Origin: a virus
Length of the DNA stretch: 41,080 nucleotides
Virus record (IMG/VR): IMGVR_UViG_3300042881_004109
Coordinates: 1-41,080 of that record
Strand: one strand, 5' to 3'
A program made the position numbers and the translations under genes. The notes beneath the pieces are model-generated. The model worked only from the letters and a program-made list of their open reading frames with translations, made no database searches and was not told the DNA's origin. Below, piece by piece: positions 1 through 7,692 of the stretch. The first letter of the stretch is position 1; every line of letters starts with the position of its first letter.

Positions 1-173
1 CTAACAAGCACACCGACAGCGGCCTTTCGACTGCATCTGCCACCCTAAAAGCAAACGGGACGCTCGACTCCGTAGAGCTGGAAGTGACCGGCGTCGCTGG
101 GACCACGATCATCTGGCACGCATACGTCGAGGCGTCGCAAATCTCAAACGACTACACGGCAAGCTCTTTGTAA
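1..173 (+). CDS. Tail fibre protein, C-terminal end (continues from 40327-41080)
   Basis: The open frame enters at the window edge: codons start at base 3 and stop at TAA 171-173. The end includes the peptide ELEVTGVAGTTIIWHAYVEA, which resembles the C-terminal beta domain of many phage tail fibres, where a similar valine-threonine-glycine then tryptophan pattern precedes the stop (family knowledge, from memory). Base 41080 (G) plus bases 1-2 (CT) give an alanine codon, so this is the end of the gene starting at 40327. The joined product would be 308 aa. The gene is probably intact in the molecule and only cut by linearisation. Confidence 0.75.
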   Translation, partial: NKHTDSGLSTASATLKANGTLDSVELEVTGVAGTTIIWHAYVEASQISNDYTASSL

Positions 174-219
174 TGCCTGCCAAAAACAGGGAGGCGGCGA
201 CGCTCTGACCGCCCGAATC

Positions 220-237
220 CCGGGGTTTACACCCCGG
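220..237. other. GC-rich hairpin between fibre and glycan cassette
   Basis: CCGGGGT (220-226) and ACCCCGG (231-237) form a 7-bp stem with loop TTAC. There is no T-run behind it, so it could be a weak terminator, a processing site, or only a leader structure before the gene at 276. Confidence 0.35.
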
Positions 238-275
238 CCCGGATCGCTACGCTGCCGGTGAACGGGTGAACACCT

Positions 276-1316
276 ATGATCGAACACCTGCACCGACTCG
301 CGGCCCACGCCTACTACTGCGGCGAGCACGACGTGGGCCGCCGCGCGTGCGAGCGGCTCATGCGCATGGACCTCTCGCCGGAGAGGGACGAGACCGTCCG
401 CTCCAACCGGACGTGGTACACCCGGCCGCTCGGCGACCTGGTGGACGTGTGGCTCACTCCGCTGGAGCCCGCCGTCCGGGTCGGCTGGTCGCGGTTCAAC
501 CCGTCGGTCGTGATCCACGACGGCGTGCCGCTCTACAACGTCCGGACCAGCAACTACCGGATCGACGACAACGGCCAGTACGTCATGCCGCCGGAAGATG
601 CCGGCGTGATCCGCACCGACAACCTGCTCTACGAGCGGCCCGGTCTCGCGACCATGCTGCAATGCGACTACCCGCGGTCGCAGTTCCCGGTCGATGGGCT
701 GGAGGACGTGCGGCTCAACTCGATCGACGGCCGGCTCTACGCATCGGCCACGCTCCGCAATCTCAACGGGCAGGACGGCACTTGCCGGATGGCATACGGC
801 GAGGTCGTGGACGGCCGGATCGCGAGTCTCGTGTGCCACGACACGGTGGACGGCAAGCACGAGAAGAACTGGATGCCGCTCGTGGGCCAGAAGCGGTGGC
901 TCTACTCATGCTCGGCCAACGGCCACGTATGTCTGGTCGAGGATTCCGGTGACGACTGGACGGTCACGGCCTACGCCGAGTCGCCGCCGGTGGCCCGGGC
1001 GTTTCGCGGCGGCTCGCAGCTCGTGCCCATCGGCAGCGGCGAGTGGCTGGCGGTGATCCACGAGGTCGCGATGGTCAAGGGCCGCCGGGTCTACGAGCAC
1101 CGCTTCGTGCTGTTCGCCGAAGCCGACTGGTCGATCGCGGCCGTGTCGCCGCCGTTCGCGTTTCGCGAATCGCGAAAGATCGAGTTCTGTGCCGGGCTGG
1201 CCCTCCGCGGCGGCAAGCTGATCGCCACGTTCGGCGTGCGGGACGCGGAGGCATGGATGGCCGAGATGGCGGTCGAGCAGGTGCGATCCATCCTGGAGAG
1301 TCCGACATGGGAGTGA
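276..1316 (+). CDS. Propeller glycosidase-like protein (GH43/GH130-like fold)
   Basis: 346 aa. The pattern FNPSV...NYR (residues about 68-97), EDVRLNSIDGRLYASATL (near 145), KNWMPL, FRGGSQLVP, YEHRFVLF and IEFCAGLAL...FGVRD matches the blade repeats of five-bladed propeller proteins related to GH130/GH43, which are often found with glycosyltransferases. The first 50 residues look like the remnant of a TPR-type helical repeat (ACERLM...NRTWY). Role inferred: binding or trimming a glycan on host or virion; enzymatic activity cannot be judged here. It overlaps the downstream methyltransferase by 10 bp, so the two are co-translated. The reading frame is intact, with no signal peptide. Confidence 0.6.
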   Translation: MIEHLHRLAAHAYYCGEHDVGRRACERLMRMDLSPERDETVRSNRTWYTRPLGDLVDVWLTPLEPAVRVGWSRFNPSVVIHDGVPLYNVRTSNYRIDDNGQYVMPPEDAGVIRTDNLLYERPGLATMLQCDYPRSQFPVDGLEDVRLNSIDGRLYASATLRNLNGQDGTCRMAYGEVVDGRIASLVCHDTVDGKHEKNWMPLVGQKRWLYSCSANGHVCLVEDSGDDWTVTAYAESPPVARAFRGGSQLVPIGSGEWLAVIHEVAMVKGRRVYEHRFVLFAEADWSIAAVSPPFAFRESRKIEFCAGLALRGGKLIATFGVRDAEAWMAEMAVEQVRSILESPTWE

Positions 1317-1867
1317 GCGTGGACGTGCCGGCCGTGGACACCATCCGGGCACTGCTCGAAGCCAACTGGCGGGACGACGATTGGTTCGGCTGCGACAGCC
1401 GGGTGATCTTCCACTACGCCATGAAAGCGCAGGTCTGCCGGCGGTTCGCGCCCCGGCGGGTGATCGAGATCGGCACCCGCTGCGGCTACTCGCTGCTCAC
1501 GTTCGCGACCGTGGCCCCGCGGGCGTCGTTTCTGTGCATCGACGGGGCGATGGACGCGGACAGCTATGACTGTCTGGCCCACTGGCGGCGGCTGGTGGAC
1601 CGGCACGAGATCGACGCCGACCTGGTCGTAGTGGACTCGCACGCGATCAAGTCACTCCCGCCGGCCGACTTCGCCCATATCGACGGCGACCACTCCTACG
1701 AGGGTGCCCTGGCCGACCTGCGGCTCGTGGCCCACTGCCGGGCGATCCTGGCGGACGACTGCGACAACCGCGACGTGCGGCGGGCGGTCGAGACGTTCGC
1801 CCGCGAGCAGGCCCGGACGGTGGAGTATTTCGATGATGGGCTGCGGCAGGGGGCCATCCTGACATGA
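1307..1867 (+). CDS. Class I SAM-dependent methyltransferase
   Basis: 186 aa, ATG at 1307. RRVIEIGTRCGYSLLTFA (about 51-68) is the SAM-binding motif I with an acidic residue plus Gly-rich loop; FLCIDGAMD follows as the second acidic strand, and FAHIDGDHSYEGALADL is the hallmark segment of the Methyltransf_24 type. This type often modifies sugars or small molecules rather than DNA. It sits between the propeller protein and a glycosyltransferase, so a glycan methylation role is inferred. TGA overlaps the next ATG (ATGA at 1864). A dispersed 10-mer lies at 1825-1834, read here as EYFD. Confidence 0.75.
   Translation: MGVSVDVPAVDTIRALLEANWRDDDWFGCDSRVIFHYAMKAQVCRRFAPRRVIEIGTRCGYSLLTFATVAPRASFLCIDGAMDADSYDCLAHWRRLVDRHEIDADLVVVDSHAIKSLPPADFAHIDGDHSYEGALADLRLVAHCRAILADDCDNRDVRRAVETFAREQARTVEYFDDGLRQGAILT
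1825..1834 (+). repeat. Dispersed motif GTATTTCGAT, first copy
   Basis: Exact copy. The 13 other exact copies start at 7685, 14956, 18035, 26497, 28491, 28815 and 36936 (same orientation) and 21782, 21815, 21845, 27444, 30696 and 37054 (reverse). A 9/10 copy is at 16790. See findings for the interpretation. Confidence 0.9.
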
Positions 1868-2916
1868 AGGTCGCCATCTACGCCCTCGCCAAGAACGAAG
1901 CCGCCAACGTGGCCCGCTGGGAGGGGTCGTGCCGGGACGCGGACGTTCGCGTGGTCACCGACACCGGCTCCACCGACGACACCGTGCAGCTGCTGGAGGC
2001 CGCGGGGGTCACTGTGGCCCGCGGTACCCCGATCCCGTGGCGGTGGGACGACGCCCACAACCTCTCGCTGATGCACGTCCCCGCGGACGTGGACGTGGCG
2101 ATCCGGCTCGACCTGGACGAAGCCCTCGACCCCGGGTGGCGGGCGGCCCTGGAGGCCGCGTGGAAGCCGGAGACCACGAAGCTCCGCTACTGGTACTGGT
2201 GGTCAGACGCGCTCCGGTTTCGCTGCGACCGCATCCACTCCCGCACCGGCTACCGCTGGGCGGGGGCGACCCACGAGGGGCTCGTGCGGTGGGACGGGGC
2301 CGAGGTGCAGACGTTCAACGACGACGTGGTGATCCGCCACCACCGGCAGCCCGGCAAGATGCACAAGAGCGACCTGTCGCTGCTCCGCCAGGCGGTCCGC
2401 GAGAATCCGGCCGACGCGCGGATGCAGTGGTATTTCGCCCGGGAGCTCGACTACCTGGGCGACCCGGCCGCGGCCGACGAGCTCGGCAAGTATCTGCGGA
2501 TGCCGGGCGGGGCTCCCAACGAGCGGTCCTACGCCCGGCGGGTGCTCTCGCGGATCGACCAGCAGGGCAGCAGCGTCCACATGCTCGGGGCGATGCTTGA
2601 GTCGCCGCAGGAGCCGGAGCCCTACTCCCACGTCGCCGGCATGGCGTGGGCGAAGCGCGACCCGGTGGGCACGCTCTACTGGGCTCGCCAGGCTCTCAAC
2701 TGCCACGACGAGAGCCGCAGCCACGCGAGCGATCCCGCGGCGTACGGCGACCTGCCGGCCGATCTCGCGTATTCGGCGGCGTGGATGCTCGGGCTCCACG
2801 ACGAGGCCCTCCGGCACGCCCGAGAGGCGGCCCGCCGAAACCCCGCCGACCCGCGGCACGCCGCCAACGTGGCGGCACTTGAGAGAATGACTGTAGAGGA
2901 CGGACCCAAACCATGA
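1864..2916 (+). CDS. GT2-family glycosyltransferase with helical repeat tail
   Basis: 350 aa. The N-terminus MKVAIYALAKNEAANVARW with TDTGSTDDTV (32-41) is the GT-A nucleotide-sugar fold; RLDLDE (81-86) supplies the DxD metal site. Residues about 175-345 are alpha-helical TPR-like repeats (RENPADARMQWYFARELDYLGD, HAREAARRNPADPRHAANVA). This architecture is common in glycosyltransferases placed beside methyltransferases. It probably transfers a sugar to a virion protein, or to a glycan with the two genes upstream; the acceptor is unknown. The product is soluble, with no membrane segment. The start overlaps the previous stop, and the stop overlaps the next start (ATGA at 2913). Confidence 0.8.
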   Translation: MKVAIYALAKNEAANVARWEGSCRDADVRVVTDTGSTDDTVQLLEAAGVTVARGTPIPWRWDDAHNLSLMHVPADVDVAIRLDLDEALDPGWRAALEAAWKPETTKLRYWYWWSDALRFRCDRIHSRTGYRWAGATHEGLVRWDGAEVQTFNDDVVIRHHRQPGKMHKSDLSLLRQAVRENPADARMQWYFARELDYLGDPAAADELGKYLRMPGGAPNERSYARRVLSRIDQQGSSVHMLGAMLESPQEPEPYSHVAGMAWAKRDPVGTLYWARQALNCHDESRSHASDPAAYGDLPADLAYSAAWMLGLHDEALRHAREAARRNPADPRHAANVAALERMTVEDGPKP

Positions 2917-3380
2917 CCGCCATCGAAATACTCATCGCCGACTCGCTCGCCGCCAGTCTGTCGCTCGCCGCGTTCGACGGGGCGATCGGCGGCGTGGACG
3001 CGGTCCGCACCTACACCCCGGACTACACCACGGAGGAGCTGGCCGATCTCAAGGTCTCGGTGGTGCCCGGCCCTGTGGAGGTGACGAACCACACCCGGCA
3101 GGCCGACCTGTTCGAGTGCGAGATCCACGTCGTGATCGGCAAGAAGTTCGACGACGACGACGAGATCGACGACCTGCAGGAGCTGCGGACGAACATCGTG
3201 GACGCGATCCGCTCGCGGACGCTGCCGGTGAGCGCCCCGCCGATGCCGGAGGGCGTGGCGTGGATGGGCATCACCAACGCGGTCACGTTCGACCAGGACC
3301 AGGTGACGAAGTCGCGGGTGTTTCTGGCCGACATCGCGATCACCTACCGATACGCCAACGCGAAGGTGGGGTCTCCATGA
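2913..3380 (+). CDS. Putative tail terminator / tail completion protein
   Basis: 155 aa, ATGA-coupled at both ends. The N-terminus (IEILIADSLAASLS) and the central acidic stretch (FDDDDEIDDLQELRTNIVDAIRS) followed by a C-terminal beta region (DQVTKSRVFLADIAITYRY) fit tail terminator or minor tail proteins encoded just before gp10-like and tail-tube genes. Assignment rests on size and position, not on a clear motif. It would cap the tail tube at the head-proximal end. Confidence 0.5.
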   Translation: MTAIEILIADSLAASLSLAAFDGAIGGVDAVRTYTPDYTTEELADLKVSVVPGPVEVTNHTRQADLFECEIHVVIGKKFDDDDEIDDLQELRTNIVDAIRSRTLPVSAPPMPEGVAWMGITNAVTFDQDQVTKSRVFLADIAITYRYANAKVGSP

Positions 3381-4165
3381 TCCCGCGCAGCCCGGGATTC
3401 TTCCCGCGCATCCCCAACCTCGTCGCCAACACGCCGTCGATCCAGGTGAAGGCGAACGTGGAGATGTTCTTCGACCGTGCGGCGGTGCAGGCCGCCCTGG
3501 ACGAGATGGACCTGAAGGCGCTCTCGAAGGCGTCGATGCTCGTGAAGGACCGGGCGAAGCGGATCATCAAGAAGAAGGGGCTCGCCCGGCTCTCGACCAA
3601 GGTGCGAGCAGACTTCCCCGGGGCCGGCATCAGCACGCTCGTGCAGATGGGCGTGATCGGGCAGCGGGCGGGCAACACGATCATCCGCGAAGTGCAGCGG
3701 CCACCGGCGTCGCCGCCCGGCTCGCCGCCGTTCACGCACACGCCCTACGCCGGCCACTTCGCCAGCTACATCGGCTTCCGCCGCAACCTCTGGAACTTCT
3801 ACGAGCAATCGACCCACTCCGCGGTCGTGGGGCCGAGCAAGAAGGGCCGGCCGATCCCGTACCTGCACGAGTTTGGCGGGAACGCTCAGATGATGACGTG
3901 GGCGTTTGTGCCGCAGATCCGCACGAAGCGCGGCGGTATGCGGCAGCCGATCGTGATGAAACTCCCGGTCGGGACGCGGCCCCGCAACGCATCGCGGTGG
4001 CAGCCCATGTCGATCGTCGAGGGAGCCCACTACCCGGCCCGTCCGTTCATGCAGCCGGCCATGCGGTTTTGCGTGGCGAACGGCTCGATCGCCAAGGCTT
4101 TTCGGGCACAGTTCAAGAACATGCCCGGGGCTCGTGGCACCGGCCATTTCCTTCGGATCATGTAG
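3377..4165 (+). CDS. HK97 gp10-like tail completion protein
   Basis: 262 aa; ATG at 3377 overlaps the previous stop. A helical N-terminal half (LDEMDLKALSKASMLVKDRAKRI) leads to RPPASPPGSPPFTHT, then YLHEFGG, and ends with RPFMQPAMR. The order PPGSPP, (Y)xxEFG and RPFxxPA is the signature of HK97 gp10-type proteins, which help join the tail to the head. It is longer than the usual 130-180 aa because of an insert between the PPGSPP and RPF segments. It is followed by a 60-bp gap with a promoter-like element. Confidence 0.7.
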   Translation: MIPRSPGFFPRIPNLVANTPSIQVKANVEMFFDRAAVQAALDEMDLKALSKASMLVKDRAKRIIKKKGLARLSTKVRADFPGAGISTLVQMGVIGQRAGNTIIREVQRPPASPPGSPPFTHTPYAGHFASYIGFRRNLWNFYEQSTHSAVVGPSKKGRPIPYLHEFGGNAQMMTWAFVPQIRTKRGGMRQPIVMKLPVGTRPRNASRWQPMSIVEGAHYPARPFMQPAMRFCVANGSIAKAFRAQFKNMPGARGTGHFLRIM

Positions 4166-4171
4166 CCGTAC

Positions 4172-4180
4172 TGGTATACT
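4172..4180 (+). promoter_or_regulatory. Candidate extended -10 late promoter
   Basis: TGG-TATACT (TG at 4172-4173, TATACT 4175-4180) is an extended -10 without a clear -35, placed 46 bp before the tail-tube start at 4226. The 12-mer ACTGGTATACTG recurs as ACTGGTACACTG at 35280-35291 ahead of the portal block. Confidence 0.4.
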
Positions 4181-4225
4181 GACGTTCAGGTGGCCGTCGC
4201 CGCCGAAAACGCACAGGAGCACACC

Positions 4226-4591
4226 ATGCCCGTCGCCCACTCATACAAACTCGGCAAGGACCAGCTTTTCACGTTCGGCACGTTCATCGCCAACAAGGAC
4301 GTGAAGTCGGTCACGTACACCCGCGAGACGGCGGCCGAGGCCGAGGTGACGACGCGCGGCAGCGAGACGATCCAGGAGTTCGTGCCCGTGCGGTGGAACG
4401 CCGCGTTCGAGGTGGTCGTGCTCGACCACACCTGCGCGATCCACTCGACCGGCGTGCTGTCGGTCGGCGTGACCGGCTCGCTCGCGACGGGTCTCTACTA
4501 CGTGAACAACATCGGCGAGCCGCAGGAGATCGACGGGGCCATCGAGACGACGATCAGCCTCCGGCGGCACGCGGGAGCCCAGCCCGTCTAG
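4226..4591 (+). CDS. Tail tube protein candidate 1
   Basis: 121 aa. ATG 4226 is chosen over the upstream in-frame start at 4190 because AGGAG lies 6 bp before it. It is beta-rich: FTFGTFIANKDVKSVTYTRE then EAEVTTRGSETIQEFVPVRW, a pattern like the A/DVTTRG loop of siphovirus major tail proteins. Lies directly before a second protein of similar size and pattern and before the tail chaperones, which is where the major tail protein is normally found. One of the two should be the tube subunit. Confidence 0.5.
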   Translation: MPVAHSYKLGKDQLFTFGTFIANKDVKSVTYTRETAAEAEVTTRGSETIQEFVPVRWNAAFEVVVLDHTCAIHSTGVLSVGVTGSLATGLYYVNNIGEPQEIDGAIETTISLRRHAGAQPV

Positions 4592-4616
4592 GCCGGCGAG
4601 TTGACGGGAGCGGACC

Positions 4617-5024
4617 GTGGCGACCAAGGCGATCACCTACGCGCTCGGCAGGAACTGCATCCTGCGCGTCGATGACCGCGAGCTGACCGGCGTGGCGGAC
4701 GTGGTTCTGCGTCAGAGCTGCACGACCGTGGACGCGACTGGCTACGGCACTAACGCACCGGCTTCCGCCGTTGTGCTTCGATCGTACGACCTTGGATTCA
4801 CGGTGCCGGATTTAGACACGGCTCGGTGGCTGTTTGAGCGTCGATTCCACTCGGTCAACGGCTTTCTGCTGCCGCAGGTCCTGCGCGTCGAGTTTGAGGG
4901 CGGGCTGTTTGATTTTTGGACGTATTTCACCATCCACGAAGTCGATGCCGACGAGCCGATCGACGGGGCCGTGATCCCGCGGTTTCAGCTTCGCGAGTGG
5001 CGCACTGATGTCGAGAGGGTGTAA
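4617..5024 (+). CDS. Tail tube protein candidate 2
   Basis: 135 aa, GTG start at 4617. LRVDDRELTGVADVVLRQS...TTVDATGYG resembles the opening strands and TTRG-type loop of phage tail-tube proteins, and the C-terminus (FTIHEVDADEPIDGAVIPRFQLREW) matches their last strands with the DEP-x-D turn. Stop TAA shares its last A with the chaperone ATG (TAATG at 5022). Two adjacent tail-tube-like genes suggest a tube subunit plus a variant, or a duplication. Confidence 0.5.
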   Translation: MATKAITYALGRNCILRVDDRELTGVADVVLRQSCTTVDATGYGTNAPASAVVLRSYDLGFTVPDLDTARWLFERRFHSVNGFLLPQVLRVEFEGGLFDFWTYFTIHEVDADEPIDGAVIPRFQLREWRTDVERV

Positions 5025-5590
5025 TGCACACGTTCAAGGACCGCACCGGGCGATCGTGGAACATGGAGGCCACCTACGGCTCCTACGCCCGCGTCCGCGC
5101 CCACGCCGGCGTGTCCCTGTTCGACATCGCGACCGAGCAGCGAAAGAGTCTGGAGCAGCTGGCCGACCCGTTCACGCTCGGGCAGGTGATATGGGCGATG
5201 GTCGAGAAGGAGGCCGAGGGCCGCGGCGTGACGCCGGAGCAGTTCTTCGCCGAGTTCGACGGCGAGACTCTCGACCGGGCATACACCGCGCTCATCGACG
5301 AGATGGTTTTTTTTTGCCAACCCCGCACGAGGAAGATCCTGGCAGCGACGGTCGAGCGGGTGAGGGCGGCGGAGGTGGCGGCCGGGCAGGTGGTCGAGCA
5401 GCGGATGCCGGAGATCACGGCGGCGATCGACGAGGAGATCGCCCGCTGGACCTCTGGGAGCTCGGGTACGAGCTCGCCGGCATCATCGGCGTCCACCCCG
5501 GCCCCTGGTCCCTCCGCGAGCTGCTCGCCGCCGTCCGCGGCCGGCAGCGAGACGACTGGAACCACACCGCAGCCCAGCTCGCCCAACTAG
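5024..5590 (+). CDS. Tail assembly chaperone, G-like frame
   Basis: 188 aa in the primary frame. Residues 1 to about 140 look authentic (TFKDRTGRSWNMEATYGSYARVR; long helix RTRKILAATVERVRAAEVAAGQVVEQRMPEITAAIDEEIARW, split here by commas of sense: ends near 5449). The last 46 residues are a Ser/Thr/Pro-rich tail that looks like an out-of-frame reading of the next domain. Position between tail tube and tape measure is the G/GT position of lambda-like phages. A run of nine T lies at 5306-5314. Confidence 0.65.
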   Translation: MHTFKDRTGRSWNMEATYGSYARVRAHAGVSLFDIATEQRKSLEQLADPFTLGQVIWAMVEKEAEGRGVTPEQFFAEFDGETLDRAYTALIDEMVFFCQPRTRKILAATVERVRAAEVAAGQVVEQRMPEITAAIDEEIARWTSGSSGTSSPASSASTPAPGPSASCSPPSAAGSETTGTTPQPSSPN

Positions 5591-5715
5591 CAGAGATCCA
5601 CCGCGACCCGAAGAAACGCTCCCGCCCCTACGACGCAGCCGAGATCCACCCCATGCGTGAGCGTAAGCCCACCACCAAGACGTTCACCGGCGACGAGCTG
5701 CAGGGGATGATATGA
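5446..5715 (+). CDS. Tail assembly chaperone, T-like frame (expressed by frameshift?)
   Basis: About 89 codons in the -1 frame relative to the gene at 5024, without a usable start codon of its own. It reads LDLWELGYELAGIIGVHPGP, then LRELLAAVRGRQRDDWNHTA, then HRDPKKRSRPYDAAEIHPM. This is the conserved pattern of small phage proteins placed just before the tape measure. GC3 is high in this frame from about 5446 on. A GT-type fusion by -1 frameshifting is inferred; the T9 run at 5306-5314 is the best slippery candidate, though it lies 130 bp upstream of the switch in coding signal. An assembly indel is the alternative. Stop overlaps the tape-measure ATG. Confidence 0.55.
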   Translation: MDLWELGYELAGIIGVHPGPWSLRELLAAVRGRQRDDWNHTAAQLAQLAEIHRDPKKRSRPYDAAEIHPMRERKPTTKTFTGDELQGMI

Positions 5716-7682
5716 GCAGTGCATCCGCAGTCCGTGCCGGCCGGGCGTTCGTCGAGATCACGGCGAACGACACCCACTTCCAGCGGACGCTGAAGAAAAC
5801 CCAGCACTCGATCGTCCGGCTGTCGTCCACGCTCAAGCGGGCCGGCACCGGGCTGGCGATCGCCGGCGGTGCGATGGGTGTGCCGATGCTGCTGGCGGCT
5901 CAGAGCACGGCGACGTTCCAGGACGCGCTCCTTGAGTTGCAGGGTGCCGTGTCCGACATCACGCCGGAGCAGATGGCGGCTGTCCGCGAGGAGTCGCTTC
6001 GGCTGTCGAAGTCGATGGGGATCGCCCCCACGAAGATCGCCCAAGCGTTCACGCTGCTTATCAAGGCCGGCATGGGCGTGGAGGAAGCGTTGGCCGGGGC
6101 CGGCCGGGCCGCCGTGGAGTTCGCGCAGGTCTCGGGAGTGGACGCGGCCCAAGCGGCCGAGTTCATGAAGGTGGCCATGAACGTGTTCGGGCTCAGTGCC
6201 CAGCAGGCCGCCGATACGCTCTCGGCCGCGGCCGACTCCAGCGAAACCACTATCGCATCCATGATCGAGTCGTTCGCCCTGGTGGCCAGCGTGGCCAAGG
6301 GGACGAACCAGTCCCTGTTCGGGCTGTCGCAGGGGCTGGCCGTTCTCGCGCGGTACGGAATCAGAGGCGAAGAAGCCGGCACCGGCATCAAGACGCTGCT
6401 GGTCAAACTTCTGGCCCCGACCAACGACGCGAGGGAGGCGCTGGCTCAACTGGGGCTGTCGATGGAGTCGTTTGTCGATAACAAGGGCAAGCTCCTGCCG
6501 CTCGCTCAGATCGCGGAGATTTTCGCGCAGGCGATGAAGGGCATGGACCGATCGGCCCGCGAGGCCATACTCAGCAACAAAGCGCTCGTCGATGTGTTCG
6601 ACGTTCGCGGCATCCGCGTGATCCATGCGTTCGCCGAGCAGGGCGAAGCCGGATTCAATCGCGTGGCCGAGGCCATGGAAAGCAGCCGCACCGTCTCGCA
6701 GAAGTTCGAGATCGCCATGTCCGGGCTCACCGGCGTGGGCAACGCCCTCTTCGCTGTGGTCGAGCGGCTCGCGATCGCGTTCTCCGACCGCTACTTCACG
6801 GCGGCGGTCCGGGTCGCGGCTCAAGCCGTGATCCCGATCATCGACGCGATGTCCTGGCTGCTCACGTCCGTGCCGGTTCTCTCGCCGATCCTGGCGTCGG
6901 TCTCGGGGGCGATGGTCACGATCGGCGTGGCGGCTCTCGGGGCCGGAGCCATGTTGCAGTTCGTCAACTTCGGTCTCCGCGGCTACATCGGGTTCGCCGC
7001 CACGGCCACTCTCATGACCCGGGCTTTCAGCGTGGCGGTCGGCGGACTGACCGCCGCCCTCGTGGGCCTCCGGGCCGTGATGCAGGCGATCCCGGGGTGG
7101 GGTTGGGCGCTCGCCGCGATCACGGCCCTGGGCGGGCTGGCGTACTGGATGAGCACGGCGTCCACGCAGGCGGATGCCGCGTCCAAGTCGGGCATCATGC
7201 GCGACGCGAACCGCCCGCCGATGGCTGGCCCCGGTGCGGCCGGCATGGCCGGCGCGCAGCCCGGGCTCGGGACCGGCGACTCCGCGTCCACGTTCTCCGG
7301 GCAGATCGCCAGCCGGCTCGTGTTTGGCCCGTCGCTCACGGCGGCCCAAGAGACGGCCGACAACACCGGCCGCATGGCCGACGGGATCGACGAGCTCGTG
7401 CAGGCGACCATGCGTGGCGAGGCCGTTGGCGAGGACTCGCTGCAGGCGTTCGCAGCCGCGGGGGCCGCGGCCCTGGAGGCCCAGGTGTCCACCATCCCGC
7501 AGGTCTCGGCCATCCGCGGCGGCATCAAGGCCCTTACCCCCGTGATGGCCGGCGGCGTGGCGGCCCGCAGCGACCGCGACCTGCTCTCCGCCAGCGAGCG
7601 AACCGCGCTCGCCAGCGAGACCACGGCCGCCCTCATGCGGCAGATGATCCAGGCCAACGGACCGACCATCCAGTTCGCGTAG
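5712..7682 (+). CDS. Tail tape measure protein
   Basis: 656 aa. It has the TP901-type tape-measure core: ATFQDALLELQGAVSDIT (about 67-85), KIAQAFTLLIKAGM, AAEFMKVAMNVFGLSAQQAADTL, then ARYGIRGEEAGTGIKTLL (about 217-234). Hydrophobic stretches lie at about 385-425 and 460-480, and alanine-rich helices to the end. The product measures tail length and sits in the tube lumen. At about 1.5 angstrom per residue it predicts a tail near 100 nm (rule of thumb). ATGA-coupled to the chaperone frame. Stop at 7680-7682 is followed by a dispersed 10-mer at 7685 that contains the first base of the next ATG. Confidence 0.9.
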   Translation: MSSASAVRAGRAFVEITANDTHFQRTLKKTQHSIVRLSSTLKRAGTGLAIAGGAMGVPMLLAAQSTATFQDALLELQGAVSDITPEQMAAVREESLRLSKSMGIAPTKIAQAFTLLIKAGMGVEEALAGAGRAAVEFAQVSGVDAAQAAEFMKVAMNVFGLSAQQAADTLSAAADSSETTIASMIESFALVASVAKGTNQSLFGLSQGLAVLARYGIRGEEAGTGIKTLLVKLLAPTNDAREALAQLGLSMESFVDNKGKLLPLAQIAEIFAQAMKGMDRSAREAILSNKALVDVFDVRGIRVIHAFAEQGEAGFNRVAEAMESSRTVSQKFEIAMSGLTGVGNALFAVVERLAIAFSDRYFTAAVRVAAQAVIPIIDAMSWLLTSVPVLSPILASVSGAMVTIGVAALGAGAMLQFVNFGLRGYIGFAATATLMTRAFSVAVGGLTAALVGLRAVMQAIPGWGWALAAITALGGLAYWMSTASTQADAASKSGIMRDANRPPMAGPGAAGMAGAQPGLGTGDSASTFSGQIASRLVFGPSLTAAQETADNTGRMADGIDELVQATMRGEAVGEDSLQAFAAAGAAALEAQVSTIPQVSAIRGGIKALTPVMAGGVAARSDRDLLSASERTALASETTAALMRQMIQANGPTIQFA

Positions 7683-7692
7683 AGGTATTTCG

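Noticed and set aside
173-208. Short 11-codon frame after the fibre stop
   Set aside because: Too short, no ribosome site, and not repeated elsewhere.
1159-1175. Perfect palindrome TTTCGCGA-A-TCGCGAAA in the propeller gene
   Set aside because: Inside codons (FAFRESRK) and not repeated; noted only as a possible site.
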